The notes: generated by a model from the sequence alone, not told the origin. 40,943 nucleotides of DNA from Tissierellales bacterium (GCA_025210965.1 JAOAQY010000226.1:1-40943), one strand, 5' to 3'. Positions 25,501 through 33,240 are shown, counted from the stretch's first letter. Numbers and translations are program-made.

Positions 25501-26893
25501 ACTTCTTGCAGCCATGAATGAAAGAGATGAAAAAGGTTTTGAACCCAAAAAAATATATGAAAACACTGAAAGAAAATTATTTACAGCTGATATGAAACAA
25601 AGACACACTATATTGGTACCTCAAATGTCTCCGATACATTTTCAATTTTTAAAACCAGGCTTTGATATTGGAGGATATAAAGTAGAAATACTTCCAGCGG
25701 TTGATAAAGAGGCTATAGAAACTGGCTTAAAGTATGTAAACAACGATGCTTGTTATCCATCGATAATAGTTGCAGGTCAAATGATGCAGGCTCTTCAATC
25801 GGGTAAGTATGATTTGGAAAATACGTCACTAGTTATAAGTCAGACTGGTGGTGGATGCCGTGCTACAAATTATATAGCATTTATAAGGAAAGCATTGAAA
25901 GATGCAGGGTTAGAACATATACCAGTAATATCTATAAATGCAATTGGACTAGAACCAAATCCAGGATTTAATCTTACGTACAAAATGATTAGAAATATGC
26001 TTATGGGAACATTATATGGTGATTTGCTTATGAGATTATTGTATAAAGTCAGACCTTATGAGAAGGTAAAAGACAGCACAAATGAGCTTTATCAGTACTG
26101 GGTAGATAAGTGCCTAGATCATTTAGAGCGTGGAGGTAAATGGAGTGAGTATGTTAAAAATGTTTATGATATGGTCGCAGACTTTGACAAATTAGAAGTA
26201 ACTGAGTTTGAAAGTAAACCTAAAGTTGGAGTAGTTGGAGAGATTTTGGTTAAATATCATCCAACAGCTAATAATGACATAGTAGATGTTTTAGAATCAG
26301 AAGGAGCAGAAGTAGTGGTACCGGATTTAATAGATTTTGTATTATACACAGCCTATAGCAGTCATGTTAACTATGAACTTTTAGGGGGAAGCTTTAAGGG
26401 AATGATGACGGCAGAGCTGTTAATTAGATTTATTGAAAGGTATAGAAAGCCTCTTAGAAGTGCTCTTAAAAACAGTAAGAGATTTGAAATGCCACATTAT
26501 ATAAAATATATGGCTCAAAAAGCCACTAAATATTTGTCAACAGGTAACAAAATGGGAGAGGGATGGTTTTTAACAGCGGAAATGATAGAGCTGATTGAGT
26601 CGGGGGTAGAAAATATAGCTTGTATTCAGCCGTTTGCGTGTTTACCAAATCATGTGACAGGAAAAGGTATGATAAAGTGTTTAAAGAAAGCATATCCAAA
26701 TTCTAATATTGCTCCTATTGACTATGATCCGGGAGCAAGTGAGGTTAATCAGCTAAATAGACTGAAATTGATGATGTCAACAGCTCATAAAATGAATAAA
26801 AGAAATCAAATTGCAATGGGGGCGCAAAATGAAGAAGTTTTGGGAAAAAATGTGGCAGAGGATGGAAAGCAAAGAGCTAGATTCAATTATTAG
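22577..26893 (+). CDS. Giant 2-hydroxyacyl-CoA dehydratase/activase-related protein
   Basis: A 1438-residue multidomain protein. Two BadF/BadG/BcrA/BcrD-type ATPase domains come first. Domain 1 (about 1-265) has MDIGSTTVKIV and a cluster-binding cysteine region NGTCAGGTGAFIDQ (Cys123) with SRCGVF (Cys162). Domain 2 (about 315-580) has GIDAGSTTTKLAL and ACSSGCGSF. A CGLCGNNC...GNRC four-cysteine knuckle is near residue 603. A DUF2229-type region (about 670-900, PRVLNMYEDYPFWFSFF) and an HgdB-like dehydratase domain (DACYPSIIVAGQ, near 1056; TGGGCRATNY, near 1090) follow. Such fusions are conserved in clostridia but their substrate is not established. The ATG follows GAGGTGAAAGT. The 3' end overlaps a methyltransferase gene. 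Confidence 0.9.
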   Translation: MNYNIGMDIGSTTVKIVVLDDYGKVVFQKYERHYSDIQKAVADLFSDVRELLEDSNMKIMITGSAGIGVAERLNAEFVQEVVASTRAVEILIPETDVAIELGGEDAKITYFETSLEQRMNGTCAGGTGAFIDQMASLLKTDAMGLNELAKKSTTIYSIASRCGVFAKTDIQPLLNDGAKKEDLAASIFQAVVNQTISGLACGKPIRGRVAFLGGPLHFLSELRYRFIDTLELSDDEIIFPEHAQYFVALGAANIAREEGSNLESKLFYDKLPNLFKKTNREAKNLEALFKNDEEYNEFSHRHRKAKIKRGSLENYEGKAFLGIDAGSTTTKLALINEDNELLYDYYGSNEGNPLKTIVSALKDLYRKIDSKTQIVASAVTGYGEHLIKAALKVDFGEVETVSHYKAAKYFEPNVDFIIDIGGQDMKSLKIRSGIIDSIMLNEACSSGCGSFIETFAKSLKIDIEKFASMGVKAKSPVDLGSRCTVFMNSRVKQAQKEGANVNDISAGIAMSVIKNALYKVIRIRDPKELGKHIVVQGGTFYNDAVLRSFEKITRREVVRPDIAGLMGAFGAAIIAKERAKLSKSSLLDSRQLESFTVNTEMKRCGLCGNNCLLTINNFSDGSNYITGNRCERGLGIEKIKSKEIPNLYKYKNDRLFNYYKPLSKDAARRGEIGMPRVLNMYEDYPFWFSFFTELGFRVILSSRSSKKIYENGMESIPSESVCYPAKLAHGHLENLIERGINTIWYPCIPYNHIEDSNAGNHYNCPIVSSYPETLKANMENLDESIKFYKDFLPIFDKKILKKRLMDVLSEYNIGSKEMDAALESAYDEYDRYKQDIKHEGEKALEFIKNNKMKGIVLAGRPYHVDPEINHGISELITSFDVAVLSEDSIAHLGSIERPIRVVDQWTYHTRLYSAAEYVSRQKEIELIQLNSFGCGLDAVTIDQVQDLLEKYDKIYTVVKIDEISNLGAVKIRLRSLLAAMNERDEKGFEPKKIYENTERKLFTADMKQRHTILVPQMSPIHFQFLKPGFDIGGYKVEILPAVDKEAIETGLKYVNNDACYPSIIVAGQMMQALQSGKYDLENTSLVISQTGGGCRATNYIAFIRKALKDAGLEHIPVISINAIGLEPNPGFNLTYKMIRNMLMGTLYGDLLMRLLYKVRPYEKVKDSTNELYQYWVDKCLDHLERGGKWSEYVKNVYDMVADFDKLEVTEFESKPKVGVVGEILVKYHPTANNDIVDVLESEGAEVVVPDLIDFVLYTAYSSHVNYELLGGSFKGMMTAELLIRFIERYRKPLRSALKNSKRFEMPHYIKYMAQKATKYLSTGNKMGEGWFLTAEMIELIESGVENIACIQPFACLPNHVTGKGMIKCLKKAYPNSNIAPIDYDPGASEVNQLNRLKLMMSTAHKMNKRNQIAMGAQNEEVLGKNVAEDGKQRARFNY

Positions 26894-27467
26894 ATTAGAC
26901 ATCGAGTGCATTTTTATTGATTATTTCAAAAAGTACAACATAAAAAGAGTATGTGATGCAGGGTGTGGATTTGGACAATATAGTATTATTTTAGCATTGA
27001 ATGGTTTTGAAATATCTGGATTTGATATATCAAATAGTGCAATAGAATTGACAGAAAATATTTTGGGGAAAATGGGTTTAACACATAAAGAATATGTCGA
27101 AGAGGATATATGTAATTTGAGTTTTGAAGAAAATATGTTTGAGGGAATGATTGTAAGATCGGTTTTGAATTATCTAAAAGTAGCAGAGGCAAAAAGAGCA
27201 TTGGATGAAATATCTAGAACTGTTGAAATGGGCGGACTTATCTATATCAGTTTTGATGGAATAAATAATCAGAATTTGTCGATAGAACATGATGTTTTAG
27301 ATGATGGCAGTTTGAAATACAATGAGGGAAATAGATCTGGTATGATATGGAGATTTTATACCAATGAGGAAATACGTATTTTGCTGAGTGATTATAATAT
27401 AATTCATTTTACAATTTCTAAAAATGGAGTCCGAGAAGTGGTGATAGTAAATCAAAAGAAAAATTAA
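26829..27467 (+). CDS. Class I SAM-dependent methyltransferase
   Basis: A 212-residue methyltransferase. The SAM-binding motif I is VCDAGCGFGQYSIILA, followed by an acidic strand end (GFDISNSAIEL) and motif post-II (EEDICNLSF). The rest fits Methyltransf_11/25; the substrate is unknown. The ATG at 26829, after ATGGGGGC, gives the usual KFWEKMWQ opening. It overlaps the last 65 bases of the preceding gene in another frame; an in-frame ATG at 26862 would still overlap but has a poor ribosome site. Cotranscription with the dehydratase gene is likely. Confidence 0.8.
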   Translation: MKKFWEKMWQRMESKELDSIIRLDIECIFIDYFKKYNIKRVCDAGCGFGQYSIILALNGFEISGFDISNSAIELTENILGKMGLTHKEYVEEDICNLSFEENMFEGMIVRSVLNYLKVAEAKRALDEISRTVEMGGLIYISFDGINNQNLSIEHDVLDDGSLKYNEGNRSGMIWRFYTNEEIRILLSDYNIIHFTISKNGVREVVIVNQKKN

Positions 27468-27603
27468 TATAAACTATTCATTTTAGATTTTAATATTGAG
27501 TATTTACGATTAATAAATTAGTACTAATTAAACAAAAGCGAATAATTTGTAGAATTTAGGATAAATATACAGTAGTGACTTATATATTTGGGAGGAGTAA
27601 ATT

Positions 27604-28035
27604 ATGAGAACTTTTGGCATCAAAATAGAAAATCAGATTTATGAAGTCGAAAAAGAATTAAGTTTAGTATTGTTTAATAGAAGAGGTTGTATTGCGGTTC
27701 TTAGAAATAGTGAAGATGGAGACTGTATATTACCTAGTTATCCGATAGATTCATCAGATTTAGATAGTCAGGTTGGAAAATGTCAAGAGCAGTTTATTAG
27801 GGACTATAAGATTAAGATAAGTGATTTAGAATATATAGAAAAGGCTGTTACGTTTTTTAATGAGCCAGAAAGTTTAAAACTCAAAAGTTATTTCTACATG
27901 AGTGAGGTATCAGATGAGGATATTAAAGAAAGTGATCTGATGTGGTTGTCACCGTCAGAAGCTATGATACAATTGAATTACGAGGCGCATATTTGGAGTA
28001 TTAGACAGGCAATAGAAAATTCGATAGATTTATGA
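27604..28035 (+). CDS. Nudix-fold protein with degenerate Nudix box
   Basis: A 143-residue protein. The N-terminal strands (LSLVLFNRRGCIAVLRNSED, CILPSYPID) and the C-terminal DLMWLSPSEAMIQLNYEAHI segment resemble MutT/Nudix proteins. Where the Nudix box G-x5-E-x7-REUxEExGU should lie, the sequence reads LDSQVGKCQEQFIRDYKIKI, so the REUxEE core is not kept and hydrolase activity is doubtful. The ATG follows GGGAGGAG. It ends 33 bases before trmB, with no terminator between them. Family assignment is by overall pattern, so moderate. Confidence 0.55.
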   Translation: MRTFGIKIENQIYEVEKELSLVLFNRRGCIAVLRNSEDGDCILPSYPIDSSDLDSQVGKCQEQFIRDYKIKISDLEYIEKAVTFFNEPESLKLKSYFYMSEVSDEDIKESDLMWLSPSEAMIQLNYEAHIWSIRQAIENSIDL

Positions 28036-28068
28036 TTTTTGTTTGTAACAGAAGTAGGGAGGCAATGT

Positions 28069-28710
28069 ATGAGACTTAGACATGTGGGTTCATCTCATGA
28101 TATGATGAGGGAACATCCTTTAGTTATAAAGGAATTAGCAGAGTATGAAAAAGATATTACAAGAATATTTGGAAATGATAAGCCAGTACATGTAGAATTT
28201 GGTTCAGGTTACGGTGGATATTTTTCTTCAATGGCTAAGAAGCATAAAGAAAATAATTATTTGGCATTTGAGTGGAATTCTAAAGTTATAGTTAGAGGTA
28301 TGAAATTATTAGATGACGAGATTGAAGAGCTAGATAATTTTAGATTTGTGCATTCAGATGCAGGAAAGGCAATAGATTTATTTGAGCAGCATAGTTTAGA
28401 CAGAATTTATTTGAATTTTTCTGATCCATGGCCAAAGAAAAAACATGCAAAGCGAAGGCTTACTTATCATACTTTTTTGCGAAAATATGAGAAACTTTTA
28501 AAAGAAGGAGGAGAACTTCATTTTAAAACGGATAATGATGATTTGTTTCAATTTTCACTAGAAGAGTTGCAATATAATGGCTGGAATATGAAACTTGTTA
28601 CTCGCGATTTACATTCTAGTGAGTTTAGCAAAGATAATATCATGACTGAATATGAAAAGAAGTTTTCTGAAAGAGGGAAAAATATAAACAAACTAATTGC
28701 GACAAAATAG
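28069..28710 (+). CDS. trmB: tRNA (guanine-N7)-methyltransferase
   Basis: A 213-residue SAM-dependent enzyme forming m7G46 in the tRNA variable loop. Motif I is HVEFGSGYGGYFSSMAKKH, then YLAFEWN, and the family signature LNFSDPWPKKKHAKRRLT followed by LKEGGELHFKTDN is clear. The ATG at 28069 is chosen because GTAGGGAGG lies upstream; the in-frame start at 28039 lacks a site. It is probably cotranscribed with the preceding Nudix-like gene and ends at a hairpin terminator. Confidence 0.96.
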   Translation: MRLRHVGSSHDMMREHPLVIKELAEYEKDITRIFGNDKPVHVEFGSGYGGYFSSMAKKHKENNYLAFEWNSKVIVRGMKLLDDEIEELDNFRFVHSDAGKAIDLFEQHSLDRIYLNFSDPWPKKKHAKRRLTYHTFLRKYEKLLKEGGELHFKTDNDDLFQFSLEELQYNGWNMKLVTRDLHSSEFSKDNIMTEYEKKFSERGKNINKLIATK

Positions 28711-28741
28711 AAAATTGGAAAATTTATGAATATGTAATTTA

Positions 28742-28772
28742 AAAGTAGAGCTTAAATGCTCTGCTTTTTTTG
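28742..28772 (+). terminator. Terminator of trmB
   Basis: AAAGTAGAGC pairs with GCTCTGCTTT (one G-T pair) around TTAAAT, followed by T residues. Confidence 0.78.
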
Positions 28773-28804
28773 TTTTAAAAACAATAGTTTGGGGTAAAAT
28801 AGGC

Positions 28805-28833
28805 TTGAAAAGAAAAGATGATAAGTATATAAT
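28805..28833 (+). promoter_or_regulatory. Promoter of the NADH oxidase gene
   Basis: TTGAAA, a 17-base spacer, then TATAAT, 45 bases before the start codon. Confidence 0.8.
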
Positions 28834-28877
28834 GATATCAAAAATAAAACCATTACAAAAAAGAAGAGGTGGATTCT

Positions 28878-30212
28878 ATGAAAATAGCAGTTATAGGTTG
28901 TACTCATGCAGGAACGGCAGCTATATTAAATGCGGCAGAGCTTTATCCAGATGCAAAAATTACAGTGTATGAAAGAAATGATAATATATCATTTTTGTCG
29001 TGTGGAATAGCACTTTACGTAGGAGGCGTTATAAAAGATTCAAAGGGTTTGTTTTACAGTTCACCAGAAGAACTTGCAAAATTAGGTGTTGAAACAAAGA
29101 TGAAACACGATGTAGTGGAAGCGAATTTAGATGAAAAATATCTTGAAGTTAAAAATTTAGATAATGGAAAAGTAAGCAAGGAGGTTTTTGATAAATTGAT
29201 AATAACTACTGGGTCTTGGCCAGTAGTTCCTCCAATTGAAAATATTAATCTAGAAAATATCCAATTGTGCAAAAATTATAATCATGCGAAGGCGATTATA
29301 GAGAAATCAAAGGGGATAGATAATGTAGTAGTTGTTGGAGGGGGATATATTGGTGTTGAATTAGCAGAGGCGTTTGAACAAAATGGGAAAAACGTTACGT
29401 TGATAGATGCTCAAGAAAGAATATTAAGTAGGTATCTAGATGAAATGTATACTGATATGGCTGAAGGAACATTTAGAGAACATGGTGTGAAACTTGCACT
29501 TGGAGAACTTGTGCAGAGGTTTGAAGGCAAAGAGGGAAAAGTTACACATGTAGTTACAAATAAAGAAACTCATGAAGCTGAATTGGTAGTACTTTGCATA
29601 GGTTTTAGACCAAATACTGATTTATTCAAGGGTCAATTAAATCAATTGCCAAATGGTGCAATAATAATAGATGAGTACATGAAAACCAGTCATCCAGACG
29701 TAGTTGCAGCCGGAGATGCTTGTTCTGTAATATACAATCCTACTGGGGAAAATAGATATATACCTCTTGCGACTAATGCTATAAGGATGGGTACACTAGC
29801 AGCATATAATTTGGTTGATAATAAGGTGAGGTATTTAGGCACACAAGGAACTTCGGGAATAAAGATATACAATTTGAATATTTCATCGACAGGACTTACT
29901 GAAGATGCGGCTAAAGAAGCTAATGTAGCATATGAAACAGTTGTAGTGGAAGATCACTACAGACCAGAATTTATGCCTACACATGAAATGGCTAGACTTA
30001 AAATGGTTTATGAAAAAGGTTCAGGTAAAATAAAGGGAGCGCAGATTGTATCACATGCGGATTTGACTCAAATGATGAATACTGTTTCAGTTTGTATCCA
30101 GAATGAAATGACAATGCAAGAACTTGCTTTTGTAGATTTCTTCTTCCAGCCACATTATAGTAAGCCATGGAATTTATTAAATGTAGCAGGTCTTAAGACA
30201 TTACAAGGATAA
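28878..30212 (+). CDS. NADH oxidase / CoA-disulfide reductase family flavoprotein
   Basis: A 444-residue FAD-dependent pyridine nucleotide-disulfide oxidoreductase. The N-terminal FAD motif is IAVIGCTHAGTAA; Cys42 in SFLSCGIALYVGG is the redox-active cysteine of the water-forming NADH oxidase/CoA-disulfide reductase group. NAD binding is at VVVVGGGYIGVELAEA, and a second FAD motif TSHPDVVAAGDAC and the C-terminal dimerisation domain follow. Sequence alone does not separate the two activities; H2O-forming Nox is the likelier. The ATG at 28878 has GAGGTGG upstream. Single-gene transcript with its own promoter and terminator, fitting oxygen detoxification. Confidence 0.9.
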   Translation: MKIAVIGCTHAGTAAILNAAELYPDAKITVYERNDNISFLSCGIALYVGGVIKDSKGLFYSSPEELAKLGVETKMKHDVVEANLDEKYLEVKNLDNGKVSKEVFDKLIITTGSWPVVPPIENINLENIQLCKNYNHAKAIIEKSKGIDNVVVVGGGYIGVELAEAFEQNGKNVTLIDAQERILSRYLDEMYTDMAEGTFREHGVKLALGELVQRFEGKEGKVTHVVTNKETHEAELVVLCIGFRPNTDLFKGQLNQLPNGAIIIDEYMKTSHPDVVAAGDACSVIYNPTGENRYIPLATNAIRMGTLAAYNLVDNKVRYLGTQGTSGIKIYNLNISSTGLTEDAAKEANVAYETVVVEDHYRPEFMPTHEMARLKMVYEKGSGKIKGAQIVSHADLTQMMNTVSVCIQNEMTMQELAFVDFFFQPHYSKPWNLLNVAGLKTLQG

Positions 30213-30224
30213 TTTTTATTTTAG

Positions 30225-30256
30225 GGTACAAGGATATCTAATCCTTGTATCTTTTT
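30225..30256 (+). terminator. Terminator of the NADH oxidase gene
   Basis: TACAAGGA pairs with TCCTTGTA around TATCTAA, followed by TCTTTTTT. Confidence 0.8.
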
Positions 30257-30267
30257 TGAAACCGAAC

Positions 30268-30281
30268 AGAACGCTTGTTCG
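30268..30281. promoter_or_regulatory. LexA (SOS) box of dinB
   Basis: AGAACGCTTGTTCG contains GAAC-N4-GTTC, the Gram-positive LexA/DinR operator pattern. It overlaps the -35 of the dinB promoter, so LexA binding would block transcription. Confidence 0.8.
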
Positions 30282-30303
30282 ATTACTGTTTTTATAGTAT
30301 AAT
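30275..30303 (+). promoter_or_regulatory. Promoter of dinB
   Basis: TTGTTC, a 17-base spacer, then TATAAT, 30 bases before the dinB start. The -35 is part of the LexA box. Confidence 0.8.
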
Positions 30304-30333
30304 TGAATTAAGTGATTTTGGGGAGATGTGATT

Positions 30334-31395
30334 ATGGGAAGATACAGAAGGATATTGCATGTTGATTTAGATGCTTTTTTTGCATCTGTTGAACAGAATG
30401 AAAATCCACTATTGAAGGGGAAACCTGTTATAATTGGTGGTCAGTCTGACAGAGGCGTCGTAGCTACATGTAGCTATGAAGCTAGATTATTCGGTGTACA
30501 TTCAGCGATGCCAATGTATAAGGCTAAAGAATTGTGCAAAGATGCAATATGCTTGAACGGAAATCACAAATTATATAGCGATTATTCGAGAAGGGTATTT
30601 AAAATATTAAGCAGATATGCAAAATCAATGGAAAAAGTGTCTATAGATGAAGCTTACCTAGAATTAGATGAAAATGCTGAGTCATCAATACTAATTGCTA
30701 AAAAGATAAAAGAAGATGTGTTTGAGAATACCGGTTTGACACTCTCGATAGGGATTTCATACAATAAATTTTTAGCTAAATTGGCATCAGAATGGAATAA
30801 ACCAAATGGAACATTTATGATAACACCTGATATGATTCCTGAATTACTATTTCCAATGAAAATATCTAAAATACATGGCTTAGGAAAAAAGACTGCTGAG
30901 AAATTATATAAAATGAACATTGGGGTAGTTGAAGACTTGTATAAGTTGTCTAAAAGGGAAATAATATTTATATTAGGAGAAAATTATGGTTTGGAAATTT
31001 ATAATAAAATTAGAGGAATTGATTGTAGGAAAATAAAAACAAAGTATGAGAGAAAGTCAATTGGTGTAGAGCGTACACTCAGAGAAAATTTATCGGATAG
31101 AAATAAAATATGGTCAAAACTAGAAGAATGTACAATAGAAGTGGAAGAAATTTTAAAAAAGAAAAATTTATCTGCAAAAACAATTACTATAAAATATAAG
31201 TATGAAGATTTTGAAAATCAAACGAGAAGTAGAACACTTCCTTGCGGGTTAGCTGAGGAAAAGGAAATTTTGAATGCGGTCAAAAGAATATTTGAGCAAA
31301 TAAATTTTGAGAAAAGAGTGCGTTTATTGGGTGTTTCGGTATCAAATTTAGAAGATTTAGGTATTAGGCAATTATCTTTTGTAGATTTCGAATAG
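30334..31395 (+). CDS. dinB: DNA polymerase IV (Y-family, translesion)
   Basis: A 353-residue error-prone polymerase that copies past damaged bases. Catalytic carboxylates lie in HVDLDAFFASVEQ and VSIDEAYLEL, and ATCSYEARLFGVHSAMPMYKA, LSIGISYNKFLAKLAS and the helix-hairpin-helix IHGLGKKTAEKLY are all typical. The little-finger domain runs to the end. A C-terminal clamp-binding peptide may be QLSFVDFE, near the end, resembling QLxLF, though that match is weak. The ATG at 30334 follows GGGGAGATG. It is controlled by a LexA box. An AI-2E family permease follows 52 bases later without a terminator and may share the transcript. Confidence 0.96.
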   Translation: MGRYRRILHVDLDAFFASVEQNENPLLKGKPVIIGGQSDRGVVATCSYEARLFGVHSAMPMYKAKELCKDAICLNGNHKLYSDYSRRVFKILSRYAKSMEKVSIDEAYLELDENAESSILIAKKIKEDVFENTGLTLSIGISYNKFLAKLASEWNKPNGTFMITPDMIPELLFPMKISKIHGLGKKTAEKLYKMNIGVVEDLYKLSKREIIFILGENYGLEIYNKIRGIDCRKIKTKYERKSIGVERTLRENLSDRNKIWSKLEECTIEVEEILKKKNLSAKTITIKYKYEDFENQTRSRTLPCGLAEEKEILNAVKRIFEQINFEKRVRLLGVSVSNLEDLGIRQLSFVDFE

Positions 31396-31447
31396 TTATT
31401 GTTATATAATCAAATAAAGTTAAGCAAGAGAAAGGATTGTTTTTTAG

Positions 31448-32548
31448 ATGGAAAAGATAAATAAAAAAGCGTTGCTTACAGGGATATTGCTAATTATTTG
31501 CTATCATTTCATAGTTAATTTTGGACAGATTCAGATGGGCTTTAGCTACGTATTACAAGTTGTATCACCTATAGTAATAGGATTGATACTGGCATATCTT
31601 ATAGAGCCTATTATAAAATCGATGATATCAAAGACAAAGTGGAAGAGAAAAAAAGTAGTTGCTTTAGTTTTTTTGATAATAGTACTAATTGTAGTGATGT
31701 CAATAATTACATTGTTACCAGCACTAGCAACTAGCATAAGTAATTTGATATCAGATGCTCCAGCTTTCAAGAATCAAGTTATTGAAGTTATTACAAAATT
31801 AAGTAAAAACTATAGTATTTTAAATGAGTTTGACATACAGTCAAAAATAATGGAATTTTTAACTGATAGTAATGGGAAAAGTTTAGAGCTATTAAATGCA
31901 GTACTGAAAGGTATAGTTGAAAATTCAGCAGGGATTTCTAAGGGAAGTATGAACTTTTTTATGGGACTTATAATAGCATATTACTTTTTAGTGCAAAAGG
32001 ATGATTTTTTGAAAAATAGTGGTAAAATACTTTCAAAAATTATGAAAAAGGAACAATATAAAAAAGTGACCTCGCTTCTTAGCAAATCAAATAGAGTTTT
32101 TCTAAGTTATTTAGGTGGTAAAGTTTTAGATTCAAGTATAATAGCATTTATAGCATTTATAGGAATGTGGATTATGAAAGTACCATATGCTATTCTATTT
32201 GCGATTCTTCTTGGAATAACAAATATGATACCTTATTTTGGACCTGTTATTGGTGCTATTCCGGTTGTAATTGTAACGCTATTTTATAGTCCGATGAAAG
32301 CTTTCATGGTTGCTATATATATATTGATATTACAGCAGGTTGATGGTTTAATAATAGGACCAAAGATATTAGGAGATAAAGTAGGGGTAGGACCATTTTG
32401 GATTATAGTTTCTGTTTTAGTTGGAGGAAATATTATGGGTGTATGGGGAATGCTAATTGCGGTTCCTATTGCAGCGGTGATAATAGATTTAGTATCGGAT
32501 TATGCAGAATTAGAAGAAAAAATAGAAAAGAAGAATCTAGCTGAGTAA
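31448..32548 (+). CDS. AI-2E/PerM family membrane protein
   Basis: A 366-residue polytopic protein of the AI-2E family transporter group (UPF0118, YtvI/PerM). Hydrophobic helices lie near 7-24, 30-50, 67-90, 160-180 and 215-340. The family core appears as YLGGKVLDSSIIAFIAF, YAILFAILLGITNMIPYFGP and LQQVDGLIIGPKILGDKVGV. Family roles include sodium/proton exchange and signal export; no specific substrate can be read here. Its 3' end overlaps the convergent small gene at 32537 by 12 bases. Confidence 0.88.
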   Translation: MEKINKKALLTGILLIICYHFIVNFGQIQMGFSYVLQVVSPIVIGLILAYLIEPIIKSMISKTKWKRKKVVALVFLIIVLIVVMSIITLLPALATSISNLISDAPAFKNQVIEVITKLSKNYSILNEFDIQSKIMEFLTDSNGKSLELLNAVLKGIVENSAGISKGSMNFFMGLIIAYYFLVQKDDFLKNSGKILSKIMKKEQYKKVTSLLSKSNRVFLSYLGGKVLDSSIIAFIAFIGMWIMKVPYAILFAILLGITNMIPYFGPVIGAIPVVIVTLFYSPMKAFMVAIYILILQQVDGLIIGPKILGDKVGVGPFWIIVSVLVGGNIMGVWGMLIAVPIAAVIIDLVSDYAELEEKIEKKNLAE

Positions 32549-32812
32549 TTCACTAAATTCTTCTTTTGAAGTATAGGAAAGAGTTCCTATTTTTATAACT
32601 GATTTTATATTTCTAAGATATATTCTTGCACCAGTTGAATCATTGTATACATTTTGAATTGACCTCTTTGAATCATCATCGAGTGTAAAAAATAAATCTA
32701 TCTTTTCGAGAACTAAGTCACGGCTATGCTCAAAGTTAAATAATAGCAACTTTTTGCTTAAATCAGAACCTAGATCATAGTCGATTGAAATATAATAAAT
32801 AATGTCGTCCAT
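32537..32812 (-). CDS. Hypothetical protein, 91 residues
   Basis: An unrecognised small acidic-to-neutral protein. The ATG at 32812 follows GAGGTGGGTTGTT, a credible ribosome site, and the frame stays open to 32537. It starts MDDIIYYISIDYDLGSDLSK and ends SYTSKEEFSELLS. There is no signal peptide or membrane helix. It overlaps the convergent AI-2E gene by 12 bases. Codon use and the ribosome site support a real gene. Confidence 0.6.
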   Translation of the reverse strand: MDDIIYYISIDYDLGSDLSKKLLLFNFEHSRDLVLEKIDLFFTLDDDSKRSIQNVYNDSTGARIYLRNIKSVIKIGTLSYTSKEEFSELLS

Positions 32813-32988
32813 AACAACCCACCTCAAACAAACATTGTAAATACGATAAGATTACGAAAATTATATAATATAATTATACCCTAAAATTTTATTAAATGTA
32901 ATTGTAAATAATTTTAAATTGATATTTGATGAAAAATCATGTTTAAATTTGATCAAAATGATAAAAAATAAAAAAATCTTAAAATAAG

Positions 32989-33017
32989 TTGAAATTTGAC
33001 ACCAAAACCTATATAAT
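32989..33017 (+). promoter_or_regulatory. Promoter of the small-RNA candidate
   Basis: TTGAAA, a 17-base spacer, then TATAAT. The next structure downstream is a terminator at 33079-33115, with no gene between. Confidence 0.75.
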
Positions 33018-33023
33018 TTAATT

Positions 33024-33115
33024 GTGAGATAATTGCTAATTGCAAATACTATCTTACACATGATATTTCCCGTCATGATAAACCAGATCTAGCCCATCTG
33101 GTTTATTCTCTTTTT
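33024..33115 (+). ncRNA. Candidate structured small RNA, about 92 nt
   Basis: Bounded by the promoter at 32989-33017 and an intrinsic terminator. Hairpin 1 is AGATA (33027-33031) with TATCT (33050-33054) plus inner TTGC/GCAA. Hairpin 2 is CATGA (33059-33063) with TCATG (33073-33077) around TATTTCCCG. Hairpin 3 is the terminator. No open frame with a ribosome site lies inside. I recognise no known RNA family; it could be a trans-acting sRNA or an attenuated leader for the phosphofructokinase gene 180 bases downstream. The 5' end is estimated from the -10. Confidence 0.6.
33079..33115 (+). terminator. Terminator of the small-RNA candidate
   Basis: TAAACCAGAT (33079-33088) pairs perfectly with ATCTGGTTTA (33096-33105) around CTAGCCC, followed by TTCTCTTTTT. 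Confidence 0.82.
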
Positions 33116-33240
33116 AGGCTGAATATAATAAGAATTTACTGTGGGTGGGTTTGTGATTGAAGACATCTGCAGTTTTTTTATGTAAATTTATAAATGAAAA
33201 CTAAAAAAACGATAAAAATGTGCTCTGAGTCACAAGAATG

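Noticed and set aside
32861..33076. 71-codon minus-strand frame across the intergenic desert
   Set aside because: Very AT-rich composition and no ribosome site; it overlaps the promoter and first hairpins of the small-RNA candidate on the other strand.
33081..33105. Resemblance of the terminator stem to HIV TAR (CCAGATCT...TCTGG)
   Set aside because: Short chance similarity; the structure is explained as an intrinsic terminator.
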